Source: Bacillota bacterium (GTDB lineage: Bacteria > Bacillota > Clostridia > Lachnospirales > Lachnospiraceae). Taken from it: 29,426 bases of DNA. The stretch spans positions 1 through 29,426 of the forward strand of contig JAEZKD010000023.1 in the NCBI GenBank assembly GCA_023415655.1, written 5' to 3'. The notes under the pieces are model-generated. The model was not told the origin of the DNA. It made no database searches and saw only the letters and a program-made list of their open reading frames with translations. Shown in pieces: positions 1 through 6,554 of this stretch; position 1 is the first letter of the stretch, and each line of letters begins with the position of its first letter. Made by a program: the position numbers and the translations under genes.

Positions 1-1021
1 CTACATGATACTCCTTCGTTCCTATCTTTTCTTTATGATCGATATCCTCTATTTTTTTGACAATAAGAGTAGTATATCCTCGGCTAACAATAATATGATA
101 TGGTAGATGAATTTCCTTCCCGGCCTGTTTGTTCAATAATGAAAGCGCTGAAGTTATGTGCACTTCTTCCAAATCCTTTTTTTGCTTACAGATTGTTTGT
201 ATTGCCATCTTAACATCTGACTTACGTAGGATAATATCTTCCTGCATTAATTGATCTACATCAAGCAGAATCTCCTGTTCCTTAATCTGCGCTATTCGCT
301 CAAAAGCATTACTGGTTAACTTATGCATAAAGAAAGATAACTGCTCCATCTCTTTCGCAAAGGCTACAATATGTTCCGTACTTTTCTCATTAATTTCTTT
401 GGTGACATATTGCAACACTCGATTACGAATTTTATTACGTGTATAATCTAGTGTAAGATTGCTACTATCGATACAGTATTCGTATCCCTGCGATTCCATA
501 AACTCTTCAATTTCCTCTCGCTTCGTTTCTAATAATGGACGAACAATCGAATGGTTTACTGCATGAATCCCTGACATACCTTCCATCTTGCTTCCACGAA
601 ATAGATGGAAAAGAACCGTTTCTGCATTGTCATTCATATTATGTGCTATGGCTATTTTATGACAGTGTTCTAAAAGAAATACCTCTTGAAATGCTTCATA
701 ACGTATCTGTCTTGCTGCCTCTTCGAAACTAATCCCTTTTAATTTAGCAACCTCAGGTACATTTACTTTAAAACATTTGACACTTATCCCATGATTTATA
801 CAAAAACTTCTTACAAATTCTTCTTCTGAATCAGATTCACTGCCACGCAACATATGATTTATATGGACAACAAAAAGGGTTAGCGAATATTCATCTTGAA
901 TTCTCAGTAAAACATGAAGCAAGCACATAGAGTCAGCTCCTCCTGAGACCCCGACAACAACTCGATCACCCCAATTGAACATATTCTGTTGTTTGATAAA
1001 CTTTTGAATCCGATTGAGCAT
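1..1021 (-). CDS. tilS: tRNA(Ile)-lysidine synthase TilS (C-terminus beyond the window edge)
   Basis: TilS converts the wobble cytidine of the CAU anticodon of tRNA-Ile2 to lysidine, using ATP and lysine, so that AUA is read as Ile rather than AUG as Met. The start is the ATG at 1021-1019, preceded by an AAGAGG ribosome site. The protein begins MLNRIQKFIKQQNMF and has the N-type ATP-pyrophosphatase P-loop SGGADSM near residue 30, then HINHMLRG, and farther on a region ending in NKIRNRVL, all typical of TilS. About 340 codons are visible of a usual 450-480, so the C-terminal domain is cut off by the window. It lies 57 nt after spoIIE in the same direction with no obvious terminator between, so the two are probably cotranscribed. 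The spoIIE-tilS neighbourhood is also found in Bacillus. Confidence 0.93.
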   Translation of the reverse strand, partial: MLNRIQKFIKQQNMFNWGDRVVVGVSGGADSMCLLHVLLRIQDEYSLTLFVVHINHMLRGSESDSEEEFVRSFCINHGISVKCFKVNVPEVAKLKGISFEEAARQIRYEAFQEVFLLEHCHKIAIAHNMNDNAETVLFHLFRGSKMEGMSGIHAVNHSIVRPLLETKREEIEEFMESQGYEYCIDSSNLTLDYTRNKIRNRVLQYVTKEINEKSTEHIVAFAKEMEQLSFFMHKLTSNAFERIAQIKEQEILLDVDQLMQEDIILRKSDVKMAIQTICKQKKDLEEVHITSALSLLNKQAGKEIHLPYHIIVSRGYTTLIVKKIEDIDHKEKIGTKEYHV

Positions 1022-1078
1022 CCTATACTGCCTCTTTCTCTGCTTTTATACGTATTCTACAACGTCCCTTTAAAAAAT

Positions 1079-2671
1079 TCAAGCTTTTGGTTTCCGCCAG
1101 ATTCCAGTAACAAGTACCGTCATATCATCTGCTGGTTCATATCCGTTCTTTTCTAAAGCAGCTGATAGAATAGCATTGGCAACCTCTTGTGGAGTCTTAT
1201 AGGTAATAGAGGCAATTACACCTTGTAAAAAAGCTTCCTTGTCCTCGGTTGGTACACAATCTAACACTCCATCGGATACCATAATAACATAGTCCCCATC
1301 GTATAACTTCTTACTCGTCTTAACATAATCTACATGATTTAGCATCCCTGCTGGCATTGAATTCGAGCTGATAACTTCGACATAACGATCCCGTTTAATA
1401 AAGGTGGTAGCTGCTCCTATCTTTACAAAATCGCAAGTTCCTGCACATAAATTTAATAAACAGATATCAACGGTAGAAAACATCGATTGTTCTGATTTTA
1501 GTACAAGTACAGAATTAATCAAACGTATGGCTGGTTCTTCACGAAAGCCTGCCTCTAAGAATTGTTCTAATAATTCGATAATCATACTGCTTTCACGAAA
1601 CGCTCTCTCTCCAGTTCCCATTCCATCCGATAGCATCATTACAACATCCTGACTATCTGGATATAAGAATGAAAAATTGTCTCCGTTTACCTCCTCCTTC
1701 TCCTTGGACGCTCTAGCAACACCGGTTAATACTTTATAATTTGCATCCTCACAAAATACATAGTCTGCGTATTTGCGACCTATCACATTACGAGAATCAT
1801 CCCTTGGTACAAAGCTCTTATCCAAGGCTTGTCCCAAAAGGATTGCCGTCTCTTTTGTAGTGATGCAACGGCCTCGTAAGCATCTAGCCGTAATATGTAA
1901 CTCCATACCTCGATTTTCTCTCTCAAACATAAGCACACGTTGAGTCTTAACATGATGATATCTTAATTTTGCATTTACTTTTCTACGTTTGATCTCGATG
2001 ATTTCACCAGCATCATATAGACTTCCACTGAAATCTTCTACAATACGAGCAACCTCTTTTAGCTGTCCTGCAACTGCCTCCCTACTTTCGGCCATTCGAT
2101 TATGCCAAGTCATCTTCAACTTTGCAATGCTAAGATTTCGATTCGTCTCCTCAATAAAATTGGAGACTTGAATGCAATATTCCTTCATGGCATCCGGCAT
2201 ATCGTCTACCGTTACGGCTCCATTCACCAGTGCTATAGATAATAGCTCAGTTACACTTTCATAGCTTTGCTGGAACTTCTTATCCCAACATAAGGTACAG
2301 CTCTTACAATATCTGCAAAGATGATCAGATACATCCTCCAATACGGTTCCTAAATCTTCTTGGTCTAATGAAGTCTTTGCATCCGTTAAATACTCAAAGC
2401 TACTTGCAAGCTTAGCAAAAGAATAGGATATTCCCTCTAACTTCTTCTTTGCTGTATTCTGAAGCTCCTGTTTGACATACTCTTCCCCATTTGAGACACT
2501 TCCTTTTCCTTGAAATATTCCAACAATGATAGCTGCAATCCCAATCATAAGCAACAAAATTGTTACAAACACTAAATATCTTGTAATCTTTTCTGGATTA
2601 GCGCAAAAAAATGTAATAAATGCAACGCATGCTCCTGCTATGGGTAATAAATATTGATTTCTTCTTTTCAT
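1079..2671 (-). CDS. spoIIE: Stage II sporulation protein E, short form (SpoIIE PP2C phosphatase)
   Basis: SpoIIE is the membrane-bound PP2C-type serine phosphatase that dephosphorylates SpoIIAA and so releases sigma-F in the forespore. It also interacts with FtsZ at the polar septum. The C-terminal third carries the PP2C metal and active-site motifs: NGDNFSF, SDGMGTG, SDGVLD and ADDMTVL. A cysteine cluster near residues 119-128 (C-x2-C-x2-C-x2-C-W) resembles the conserved cysteines before the regulatory domain. Only two hydrophobic helices are visible (about residues 8-25 and 31-53), and the protein is 530 residues. The Bacillus protein is about 827 residues with ten membrane spans. There is no room upstream for the missing spans because a promoter lies directly before the gene. 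The family assignment is secure from the PP2C domain; the reduced membrane part is seen directly. Confidence 0.93.
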   Translation of the reverse strand: MKRRNQYLLPIAGACVAFITFFCANPEKITRYLVFVTILLLMIGIAAIIVGIFQGKGSVSNGEEYVKQELQNTAKKKLEGISYSFAKLASSFEYLTDAKTSLDQEDLGTVLEDVSDHLCRYCKSCTLCWDKKFQQSYESVTELLSIALVNGAVTVDDMPDAMKEYCIQVSNFIEETNRNLSIAKLKMTWHNRMAESREAVAGQLKEVARIVEDFSGSLYDAGEIIEIKRRKVNAKLRYHHVKTQRVLMFERENRGMELHITARCLRGRCITTKETAILLGQALDKSFVPRDDSRNVIGRKYADYVFCEDANYKVLTGVARASKEKEEVNGDNFSFLYPDSQDVVMMLSDGMGTGERAFRESSMIIELLEQFLEAGFREEPAIRLINSVLVLKSEQSMFSTVDICLLNLCAGTCDFVKIGAATTFIKRDRYVEVISSNSMPAGMLNHVDYVKTSKKLYDGDYVIMVSDGVLDCVPTEDKEAFLQGVIASITYKTPQEVANAILSAALEKNGYEPADDMTVLVTGIWRKPKA

Positions 2672-2730
2672 GATTCTACCTAACCTTCCATCCTTTCCTT
2701 TGCCTGTCCGCTGGTGTCTGTTAAGTAACC

Positions 2731-2763
2731 ATTATAAGCAATGAGAAATGCGATGTTTGTCAA
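2731..2763 (-). promoter_or_regulatory. Spo0A-type sigma-A promoter of spoIIE, 21-bp spacing
   Basis: On the minus strand a perfect TTGACA (2763-2758) and a perfect TATAAT (2736-2731) are separated by 21 bp instead of about 17. Overlong spacing is the known hallmark of Spo0A-activated sigma-A promoters (spoIIE 21 bp, spoIIG 22 bp in B. subtilis). The predicted transcription start is about 52 nt before the spoIIE ATG. Confidence 0.7.
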
Positions 2764-2765
2764 AA
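2756..2765 (+). promoter_or_regulatory. Putative Spo0A box overlapping the spoIIE -35
   Basis: The plus strand reads TTTGTCAAAA, an exact fit to the extended 0A-box consensus TTTGTCRAAA. It overlaps the -35 hexamer of spoIIE, where Spo0A~P binds at B. subtilis stage II promoters. Only one box is clear; a second partner box was not found. Confidence 0.55.
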
Positions 2766-2805
2766 CTAGTGAGGTGAAAAATAAAATTTTATGACATACG
2801 AATCA

Positions 2806-2924
2806 GAACAAAGAGTGCTTTGCACACTCTCACTATTAAAATCTCTCATAGCACACTTTGTTCCCGCGCCGAGGGGGGTATCCCCCGAGTGTGCATTGTT
2901 GCCCTATTTTTTGGGGCATTTTTT
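2806..2924 (+). other. Nested hairpin element, candidate small RNA or dispersed repeat
   Basis: This non-coding stretch holds several nested or mutually exclusive inverted repeats. A 13-bp pair with one mismatch joins 2806-2818 and 2851-2863. Inside it is a 6-bp hairpin (2812-2817 with 2825-2830). The segment AGTGTGC (2888-2894) can pair with GCACACT (2851-2857), and its extended form GAGTGTGCA (2887-2895) can instead pair with TGCACACTC (2821-2829). GGGGG/CCCCC lies at 2874-2878 and 2882-2886. A short hairpin TGCCC/GGGCA (2900-2918) followed by six T looks like a plus-strand terminator. No reading frame or convincing promoter was seen. It is locally GC-rich in AT-rich surroundings. Confidence 0.4.
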
Positions 2925-2926
2925 AA

Positions 2927-2953
2927 TTCATAGGAAATGAAGTTTCCTATGAA
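2927..2953. repeat. 11-bp perfect inverted repeat, 5-nt loop
   Basis: TTCATAGGAAA (2927-2937) is followed after TGAAG by its exact reverse complement (2943-2953). No T-run follows on either strand, so it is not a standard terminator. It lies between the tRNA terminator and the nested hairpin element. Confidence 0.5.
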
Positions 2954-2955
2954 CT

Positions 2956-2986
2956 AAAAAAGCACCCAACCATGTTGAGTGCTTTT
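2956..2986 (-). terminator. Rho-independent terminator of tRNA-Met
   Basis: A 13-nt stem with one mismatch (arms 2958-2970 and 2974-2986, loop CAT) is followed on the minus strand by six T residues. It starts a few bases after the tRNA 3' end. Confidence 0.85.
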
Positions 2987-2993
2987 CATAAAG

Positions 2994-3067
2994 TAGCGAA
3001 AGAGGGATTTGAACCCACGACACCACGGGTATGAACCGTGTGCTCTAGCCAACTGAGCTATTTCGCC
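2994..3067 (-). tRNA. tRNA-Met (CAU anticodon), elongator type
   Basis: The 74-nt minus-strand sequence folds as a cloverleaf. The acceptor stem is GGCGAAA/TTTCGCT with G1-U72 and discriminator A. The D arm is AGCTCAGTTGGCTAGAGC, the anticodon loop TTCATAC sits on a CACGG/CCGTG stem, and the T loop is TTCAAAT. The anticodon stem lacks the three G-C pairs of initiator tRNA, and the overall sequence resembles bacillary elongator tRNA-Met. CCA is not encoded. A CAU-anticodon tRNA-Ile2 cannot be fully excluded but fits less well. It has its own promoter and terminator. Confidence 0.93.
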
Positions 3068-3081
3068 AAAGAACAAGGCAA

Positions 3082-3110
3082 ATTATAACTTGTTTTGTCT
3101 CACTTGTCAA
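3082..3110 (-). promoter_or_regulatory. Consensus sigma-A promoter of tRNA-Met
   Basis: On the minus strand TTGACA (3110-3105), a 17-bp spacer and TATAAT (3087-3082) match the consensus perfectly. The predicted start lies about 8 nt before the mature tRNA 5' end. Confidence 0.9.
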
Positions 3111-3174
3111 TAATAATTTGTATTAATTATATATATTTTTTATTAAATTAAAATTACTGTACCCAACTTGTCCC

Positions 3175-3465
3175 TTAAGGTTGCTCTTTCACGATGATTT
3201 CATCTGGATAATAAAGATTTAATTTGGTTCTAGCTATTTCTTCAATATATCGTTTGGTACTTTGAAATGCTTTTTTTTCTTCAAGAGTCTGTGTTCGTTC
3301 AGTTTGTTCACTAATAAGAAAATTCAGCTTTTCAATCTTTTGATCCTTTTGGTGTACCTCCTTTTGTAAGTCCTTTGTTCTATATAATACGACTCCACAA
3401 ATAATCATCACCATAAGTGCAATCAATTTAAGCCCGTTTCTTTTTTTTCGTTTGATCCTCTTCAT
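3175..3465 (-). CDS. divIC: Septum formation initiator, DivIC/FtsB family
   Basis: DivIC is a small bitopic division protein that works with FtsL and DivIB (FtsQ) at the divisome. A very basic cytoplasmic start (MKRIKRKKRNG) is followed by one membrane span (LKLIALMVMIICGVVLY). A heptad-rich extracytoplasmic coiled coil follows, then the short FtsB/DivIC-type tail ending YPDEIIVKEQP. The ATG at 3465 is preferred over an in-frame GTG at 3474, because the AAGAGGG ribosome site at 3480-3474 would abut or overlap the GTG but stands 8 nt from the ATG. Its start lies inside the 3' end of yabQ, suggesting translational coupling. The yabP-yabQ-divIC order is conserved in spore-formers. Confidence 0.88.
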   Translation of the reverse strand: MKRIKRKKRNGLKLIALMVMIICGVVLYRTKDLQKEVHQKDQKIEKLNFLISEQTERTQTLEEKKAFQSTKRYIEEIARTKLNLYYPDEIIVKEQP

Positions 3466-4054
3466 TCCACTCACCCTCTTTGATTGGTTGCGCTATTGGT
3501 TCCAGCACACCACGTACTTTCACTGACTCATCTTCCTTAACCGTCTTTTGATTCAGCTGCTCTTTTCTTTTAATTTTAACCTTTTTCCATGATTTTTTCA
3601 ATTTATTTGTTGCAAATGAGCAAACATTTGTAATACGTTTTTTGATAACTCTCCCAATAAAACGCAAGAATCGTTTGACTTGTTTTAACAACAATCTTAT
3701 AGGTGTTGCAATTATATGGAAAAAGCGCTTTATTTGTTTCTTAATCCACAAGCCAATCCGACTACCCACATAGACAAACAATTTACCAATAGTAATCTGA
3801 TACAGCTTCATTCCAAGAATTACGGATATGATTGCATAATAACGAATTACACCATCATTCATCTGATACATCATACGAAAAATAAGAATACCAGCCGTAA
3901 TCCAAAAGATCAGATCCTCAACTGCTGTGATGAATTTAGGATGAGGGATTACTTTACGCAGAACCACGAACTGATCATAAGCAAAAAATAAAAGTGCTCC
4001 CCATAAAAATGACGCAAGAAAGAAGCTAACCTCAGAAAGGATGAAATCATTCAT
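3428..4054 (-). CDS. yabQ: Spore cortex biosynthesis protein YabQ
   Basis: YabQ is a polytopic membrane protein of the mother cell, needed in B. subtilis for spore cortex formation under sigma-E control. The N-terminal half has about four hydrophobic helices: around residues 8-32 (FFLASFLWGALLFFAYDQF), 44-64, 70-90 and 91-108. The remainder is a strongly basic, low-complexity cytoplasmic tail rich in Lys and Arg, ending QTKKKKRA. The N-terminal part matches the family; the tail is poorly conserved and about twice the length of the visible membrane loops. A GGAGG site sits 6 nt before the ATG. It begins 12 nt after yabP stops and overlaps divIC by 38 nt at its end. Confidence 0.87.
   Translation of the reverse strand: MNDFILSEVSFFLASFLWGALLFFAYDQFVVLRKVIPHPKFITAVEDLIFWITAGILIFRMMYQMNDGVIRYYAIISVILGMKLYQITIGKLFVYVGSRIGLWIKKQIKRFFHIIATPIRLLLKQVKRFLRFIGRVIKKRITNVCSFATNKLKKSWKKVKIKRKEQLNQKTVKEDESVKVRGVLEPIAQPIKEGEWNEEDQTKKKKRA
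3474..3480 (-). promoter_or_regulatory. Ribosome binding site deciding the divIC start
   Basis: AAGAGGG on the minus strand, inside the yabQ coding end, is 8 nt from the ATG at 3465. It includes the last base of the alternative GTG codon, which argues against that start. Confidence 0.55.
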
Positions 4055-4066
4055 ACTCTGCCTCCA

Positions 4067-4351
4067 TTACTTAAATAAACGCTTAAAAACAGATTCTCCT
4101 GATTTTGTATACCCTTTCAACTCCGAATAAACAAAGCTATCCATCCGACCTGTGATATCCACTTCTCCTTTTTCTAATGTCAAACGACCCATGTGCAATT
4201 CTGTCCCACGAATCATTAATATTCCCATATCTGTCTCAAGAATAATTTCATGATCATCAAAAGAACGAACATCACGAATACCGCTGATTTTTGCTTCTTT
4301 CCGGTCATTTAGACTAAGCTGATGCTTTCTTATCTGCTTATTATCCTCCAT
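4067..4351 (-). CDS. yabP: Sporulation protein YabP
   Basis: YabP is a small sporulation protein, the paralogue of YqfC, required for normal spore development in B. subtilis and made with YabQ in the mother cell. The 94-residue product has the family pattern: RHQLSLNDRKE-like start, then a beta-rich core with GVxxVxSFD-type segment (GIRDVRSFDDHEIILET), a GILMIRGTELHMGRLTLEKGE core and the GRMDSFVYSE segment. The start at ATG 4351 is chosen over the ATG at 4357, because the GCGAGG ribosome site ends almost at the upstream ATG but is 7 nt from the second. It is the first gene of the yabP-yabQ-divIC unit. Confidence 0.88.
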   Translation of the reverse strand: MEDNKQIRKHQLSLNDRKEAKISGIRDVRSFDDHEIILETDMGILMIRGTELHMGRLTLEKGEVDITGRMDSFVYSELKGYTKSGESVFKRLFK

Positions 4352-4388
4352 GAACATTCCTCGCTTCTATACATCCTTACTGCTACTA

Positions 4389-4417
4389 TATATATGCGAG
4401 GCAACTAATTTCATGAC
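4389..4417 (-). promoter_or_regulatory. Possible sigma-E promoter before yabP
   Basis: On the minus strand GTCATGAA and CATATATA, 13 bp apart, partly fit the sigma-E -35 and -10 consensus (about five of eight positions each). The B. subtilis yabP operon is sigma-E dependent, which makes this plausible, but the match is weak. Confidence 0.3.
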
Positions 4418-4428
4418 CTTTTGTAGTC

Positions 4429-4668
4429 CTATAAATACTTATATAGTTCCTTTGCTTCGTCTTTTTTCGTTGTATCTGCTATGCTCGTCACTTCAACACG
4501 CACAGCTTTACCACCAAATCCAATTTCAATTACATCACCTAATTTTACATTTGTTGAGGCTTTGGCAGGCTTGTCATTGATCATAACTCTTCCTGCATCA
4601 CAAGCCTCATTTGCAACAGTTCTACGTTTAATCAAACGAGAAACCTTTAAAAATTTATCTAATCGCAT
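4429..4668 (-). CDS. rqcP: RNA-binding S4 domain protein, RqcP/YabO (Hsp15-like)
   Basis: RqcP binds stalled 50S-peptidyl-tRNA complexes through an S4 domain and supports RqcH-driven poly-alanine tailing in ribosome-associated quality control. The 79-residue protein is almost entirely one S4 domain: MRLDKFLKVSRLIKRR, then a GRVMIND turn and KPAKAS, followed by a KLGDVIEIG strand. This is the standard length for YabO. An AGGAG site stands 6 nt before the ATG. It sits just downstream of the hup terminator and 77 nt before the yabP start; no separate strong promoter was found, so readthrough from hup or a weak promoter is possible. Position next to yabP-yabQ-divIC agrees with B. subtilis yabO. 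Confidence 0.9.
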   Translation of the reverse strand: MRLDKFLKVSRLIKRRTVANEACDAGRVMINDKPAKASTNVKLGDVIEIGFGGKAVRVEVTSIADTTKKDEAKELYKYL

Positions 4669-4704
4669 CTTAAACTCCTATCATGATGAACGCTTAAAGA
4701 GGAT

Positions 4705-4740
4705 AAAAAAGGCCGTCTTGAAGAATCTTCAAAACAGCCT
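4705..4740 (-). terminator. Terminator after hup
   Basis: On the minus strand AGGCTGTTTTGAAG pairs with CTTCAAGACGGCCT around an ATT loop and is followed by a T-run. It lies about 33 nt after the hup stop codon. Confidence 0.85.
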
Positions 4741-4772
4741 AAGTCCTTATGTTTACCTAGAACAACTTACCA

Positions 4773-5048
4773 TTACTGATTAATGACATCCTTTAAAGCC
4801 TTACCAGCCTTGAACTTAGGTGCCTTGGAAGCTGCAATCTCAATAGTCTCTTTTGTCTGTGGGTTTCTACCAGTTCTTGCAGGTCTAGCAGATACTTCGA
4901 ATGTACCAAAACCAACTAACTGAACTTTCTCACCTTTTGTTAACTCTTCAGTAACAACATCGATGAATGCCTTTAAAGCTTTCTCGGAATCCTTTTTAGA
5001 TAATTCTGTTTTCTCTGCGATTGCTGCAACTAATTCTGCTTTGTTCAT
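4773..5048 (-). CDS. hup: DNA-binding protein HU
   Basis: HU is the small dimeric nucleoid protein that bends and wraps DNA without strong sequence preference. The 91-residue product has the full family pattern: an N-terminal helical dimer region starting MNKAELVAAIAEKTELSKKD, the VQLVGFGTFEVSARPAR segment, the DNA-intercalating GRNPQT arm and the KAPKFKAGKALKDVIN end. The GRNPQTK arm contains the conserved proline that kinks DNA. A strong GGAGGAG ribosome site precedes the ATG. A sigma-A promoter at 5198-5226 and a terminator at 4705-4740 make it a monocistronic, probably highly expressed unit with a leader of about 140 nt. Confidence 0.97.
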   Translation of the reverse strand: MNKAELVAAIAEKTELSKKDSEKALKAFIDVVTEELTKGEKVQLVGFGTFEVSARPARTGRNPQTKETIEIAASKAPKFKAGKALKDVINQ

Positions 5049-5197
5049 GGATAAACTCCTCCTCTAACGTATTATTAAATAGTTTTTCAATAATCATTCT
5101 AGATTATTTCACGCATCCCATAAGAAATTTATTCTTAATCTGGGCAATCAGGTGATAAGTCTTTCCGCTGATTTCTTCAAAAATCACCTTCACTCTA

Positions 5198-5226
5198 TTT
5201 ATAAACTTATTAAGGCTATTTGTCAA
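5198..5226 (-). promoter_or_regulatory. Sigma-A promoter of hup, giving a long leader
   Basis: On the minus strand TTGACA (5226-5221), a 17-bp spacer and TATAAA (5203-5198). The start codon is about 150 nt downstream, so the mRNA leader is unusually long. The leader can form a GGTGAT/ATCACC stem (5183-5188 with 5151-5156). Confidence 0.75.
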
Positions 5227-5526
5227 GGAATTTTCTGCATTTATTTCCAAAACGGATGTGATTTTTTAAAGAATTTTATCCTTTTTCCCAAGTTCTTTTA
5301 TACTTTTGTCTAAATATAGTATTTTACACAGTTTATGAAGCATTTTCTCTACTTTTTTTGTACGATTTTAAAACGTTAATATAGCTAAAACAAGTGCATT
5401 CAAAGCTTATTTTTTCCTTATCTTTCATTTATCATCTATATACTTACCTTTTTTTCTTAATTTAAACTCTAATTCTAGCTTAATCTTAGTGAATTACTCT
5501 GTTTTTCTTATAAAATCATACTTAAT
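5227..5526. other. AT-rich intergenic stretch, nothing recognised
   Basis: This 300-bp region between the hup promoter and the patatin-like gene has very low GC content and many T-runs. No reading frame, RNA gene or convincing terminator was found. A weak TAATTC/GAATTA inverted repeat near 5470-5495 could end the patatin transcript. Confidence 0.5.
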
Positions 5527-6549
5527 TTAATTTAGCTTTTTCATTTTATCTCCGTAAAGACTCTTGTTTTGATCTTCTTGTACCAATTGCTTTGCTAATG
5601 CATCAATTTGTAGACTTTCCCTTTGTGCAAAGTTTTCTCCTAACTCAAGAAACCGAGCAATCGATTCTTTGGAACTAGAGTCCATTCTAGGAATTGAATC
5701 CTCCGTTCGTAGCTGTAATCTGATATATGCTTGTGGACACCGAATTGATTTATATAACCGTCTTAATTCATAGTCTACGGTCTGTTCGCTACCATCCATT
5801 AAGATATCAAACATAGGAACTGCCCATTGGAACAATCCCCATAGTTTGGCCTTATGATAAGTGTATGACTTTGTATTCTTTACGTTTCCAACCGATACAA
5901 GAAACGTATCTCCAATTGTATCACAGTCTGGAAGCTTCATCGCTTCAATCAGTGCGCACATACTAGGATTATTGGCAACAACACCTCCATCCACGAGGCA
6001 TCCATAACATCCACCCTTTGCTTTCTTACAGGTCGGCGGAAAATAGGTAGGGGCTGCGCATGAGGATAGGATTGCATCCTTTAGCCTGTAATTTCTTTCC
6101 TCATCTGCTCTTCCTGTGACAGAATTAAAAAAGACTGCCTTTCTACTTGTAATATCATAGGCAGTCAGTAAGCATGGCTTTCGTAATTCACCAAGTGTAT
6201 CCTCATGGAAAAAGGAATCTAACATTTCTTCTAAATATCGATTGGTATAACGTGCTCCAAAAAATGGATAACCAAATTGTTTTTTTAAGATATATGATCC
6301 ATAATCTATGTACGCTTGAGTTACCTCTTTTGCTGTAAACTTAGATTCCCCACGTTCATTTGCATACAGGTAAAGAGCAGTTAAAATAGACCCAGTACTT
6401 GTTCCTGCAACTAAATCAAAGTAATCACCAATTTTAGCATTTGGTTTATTGCTATACAGACACAATTTCTCCTCAAGACTTTGTAATAAAACAGCGGAGA
6501 CAATTCCTCGCATTCCTCCGCCGTCAATTGATAATATTCTTTTTTTCAT
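5527..6549 (-). CDS. Patatin-like phospholipase (lipid acyl hydrolase)
   Basis: Patatin-like enzymes hydrolyse acyl ester bonds of lipids with a Ser-Asp dyad. From the chosen ATG at 6549 the protein starts MKKRILSIDGGGMRG, so the oxyanion loop DGGGMRG is at residues 9-15. The nucleophile motif GTSTG has Ser51, and the catalytic Asp187 is in DGGVVANN. All key residues are intact. No signal peptide is seen, so it is likely cytosolic. The 340-residue size fits stand-alone bacterial patatins. An upstream in-frame ATG at 6564 is less likely because it lies inside a 17-bp palindrome with no ribosome site before it. The gene follows the MGMT-like gene in the same direction. The substrate is unknown; no nucleotidyltransferase or other defence partner is adjacent. 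Confidence 0.85.
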   Translation of the reverse strand: MKKRILSIDGGGMRGIVSAVLLQSLEEKLCLYSNKPNAKIGDYFDLVAGTSTGSILTALYLYANERGESKFTAKEVTQAYIDYGSYILKKQFGYPFFGARYTNRYLEEMLDSFFHEDTLGELRKPCLLTAYDITSRKAVFFNSVTGRADEERNYRLKDAILSSCAAPTYFPPTCKKAKGGCYGCLVDGGVVANNPSMCALIEAMKLPDCDTIGDTFLVSVGNVKNTKSYTYHKAKLWGLFQWAVPMFDILMDGSEQTVDYELRRLYKSIRCPQAYIRLQLRTEDSIPRMDSSSKESIARFLELGENFAQRESLQIDALAKQLVQEDQNKSLYGDKMKKLN

Positions 6550-6554
6550 TACAG

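Noticed and set aside
535..732. Plus-strand frame opposite tilS
   Set aside because: It is antisense to the conserved TilS coding sequence and encodes nothing recognisable.
5527..6549. Patatin as a CBASS (CapV-like) defence effector
   Set aside because: No cyclic-nucleotide synthase, ubiquitin-like or other CBASS gene is next to it; its neighbours are a permease and an alkyltransferase-like gene. The fold alone does not indicate defence.
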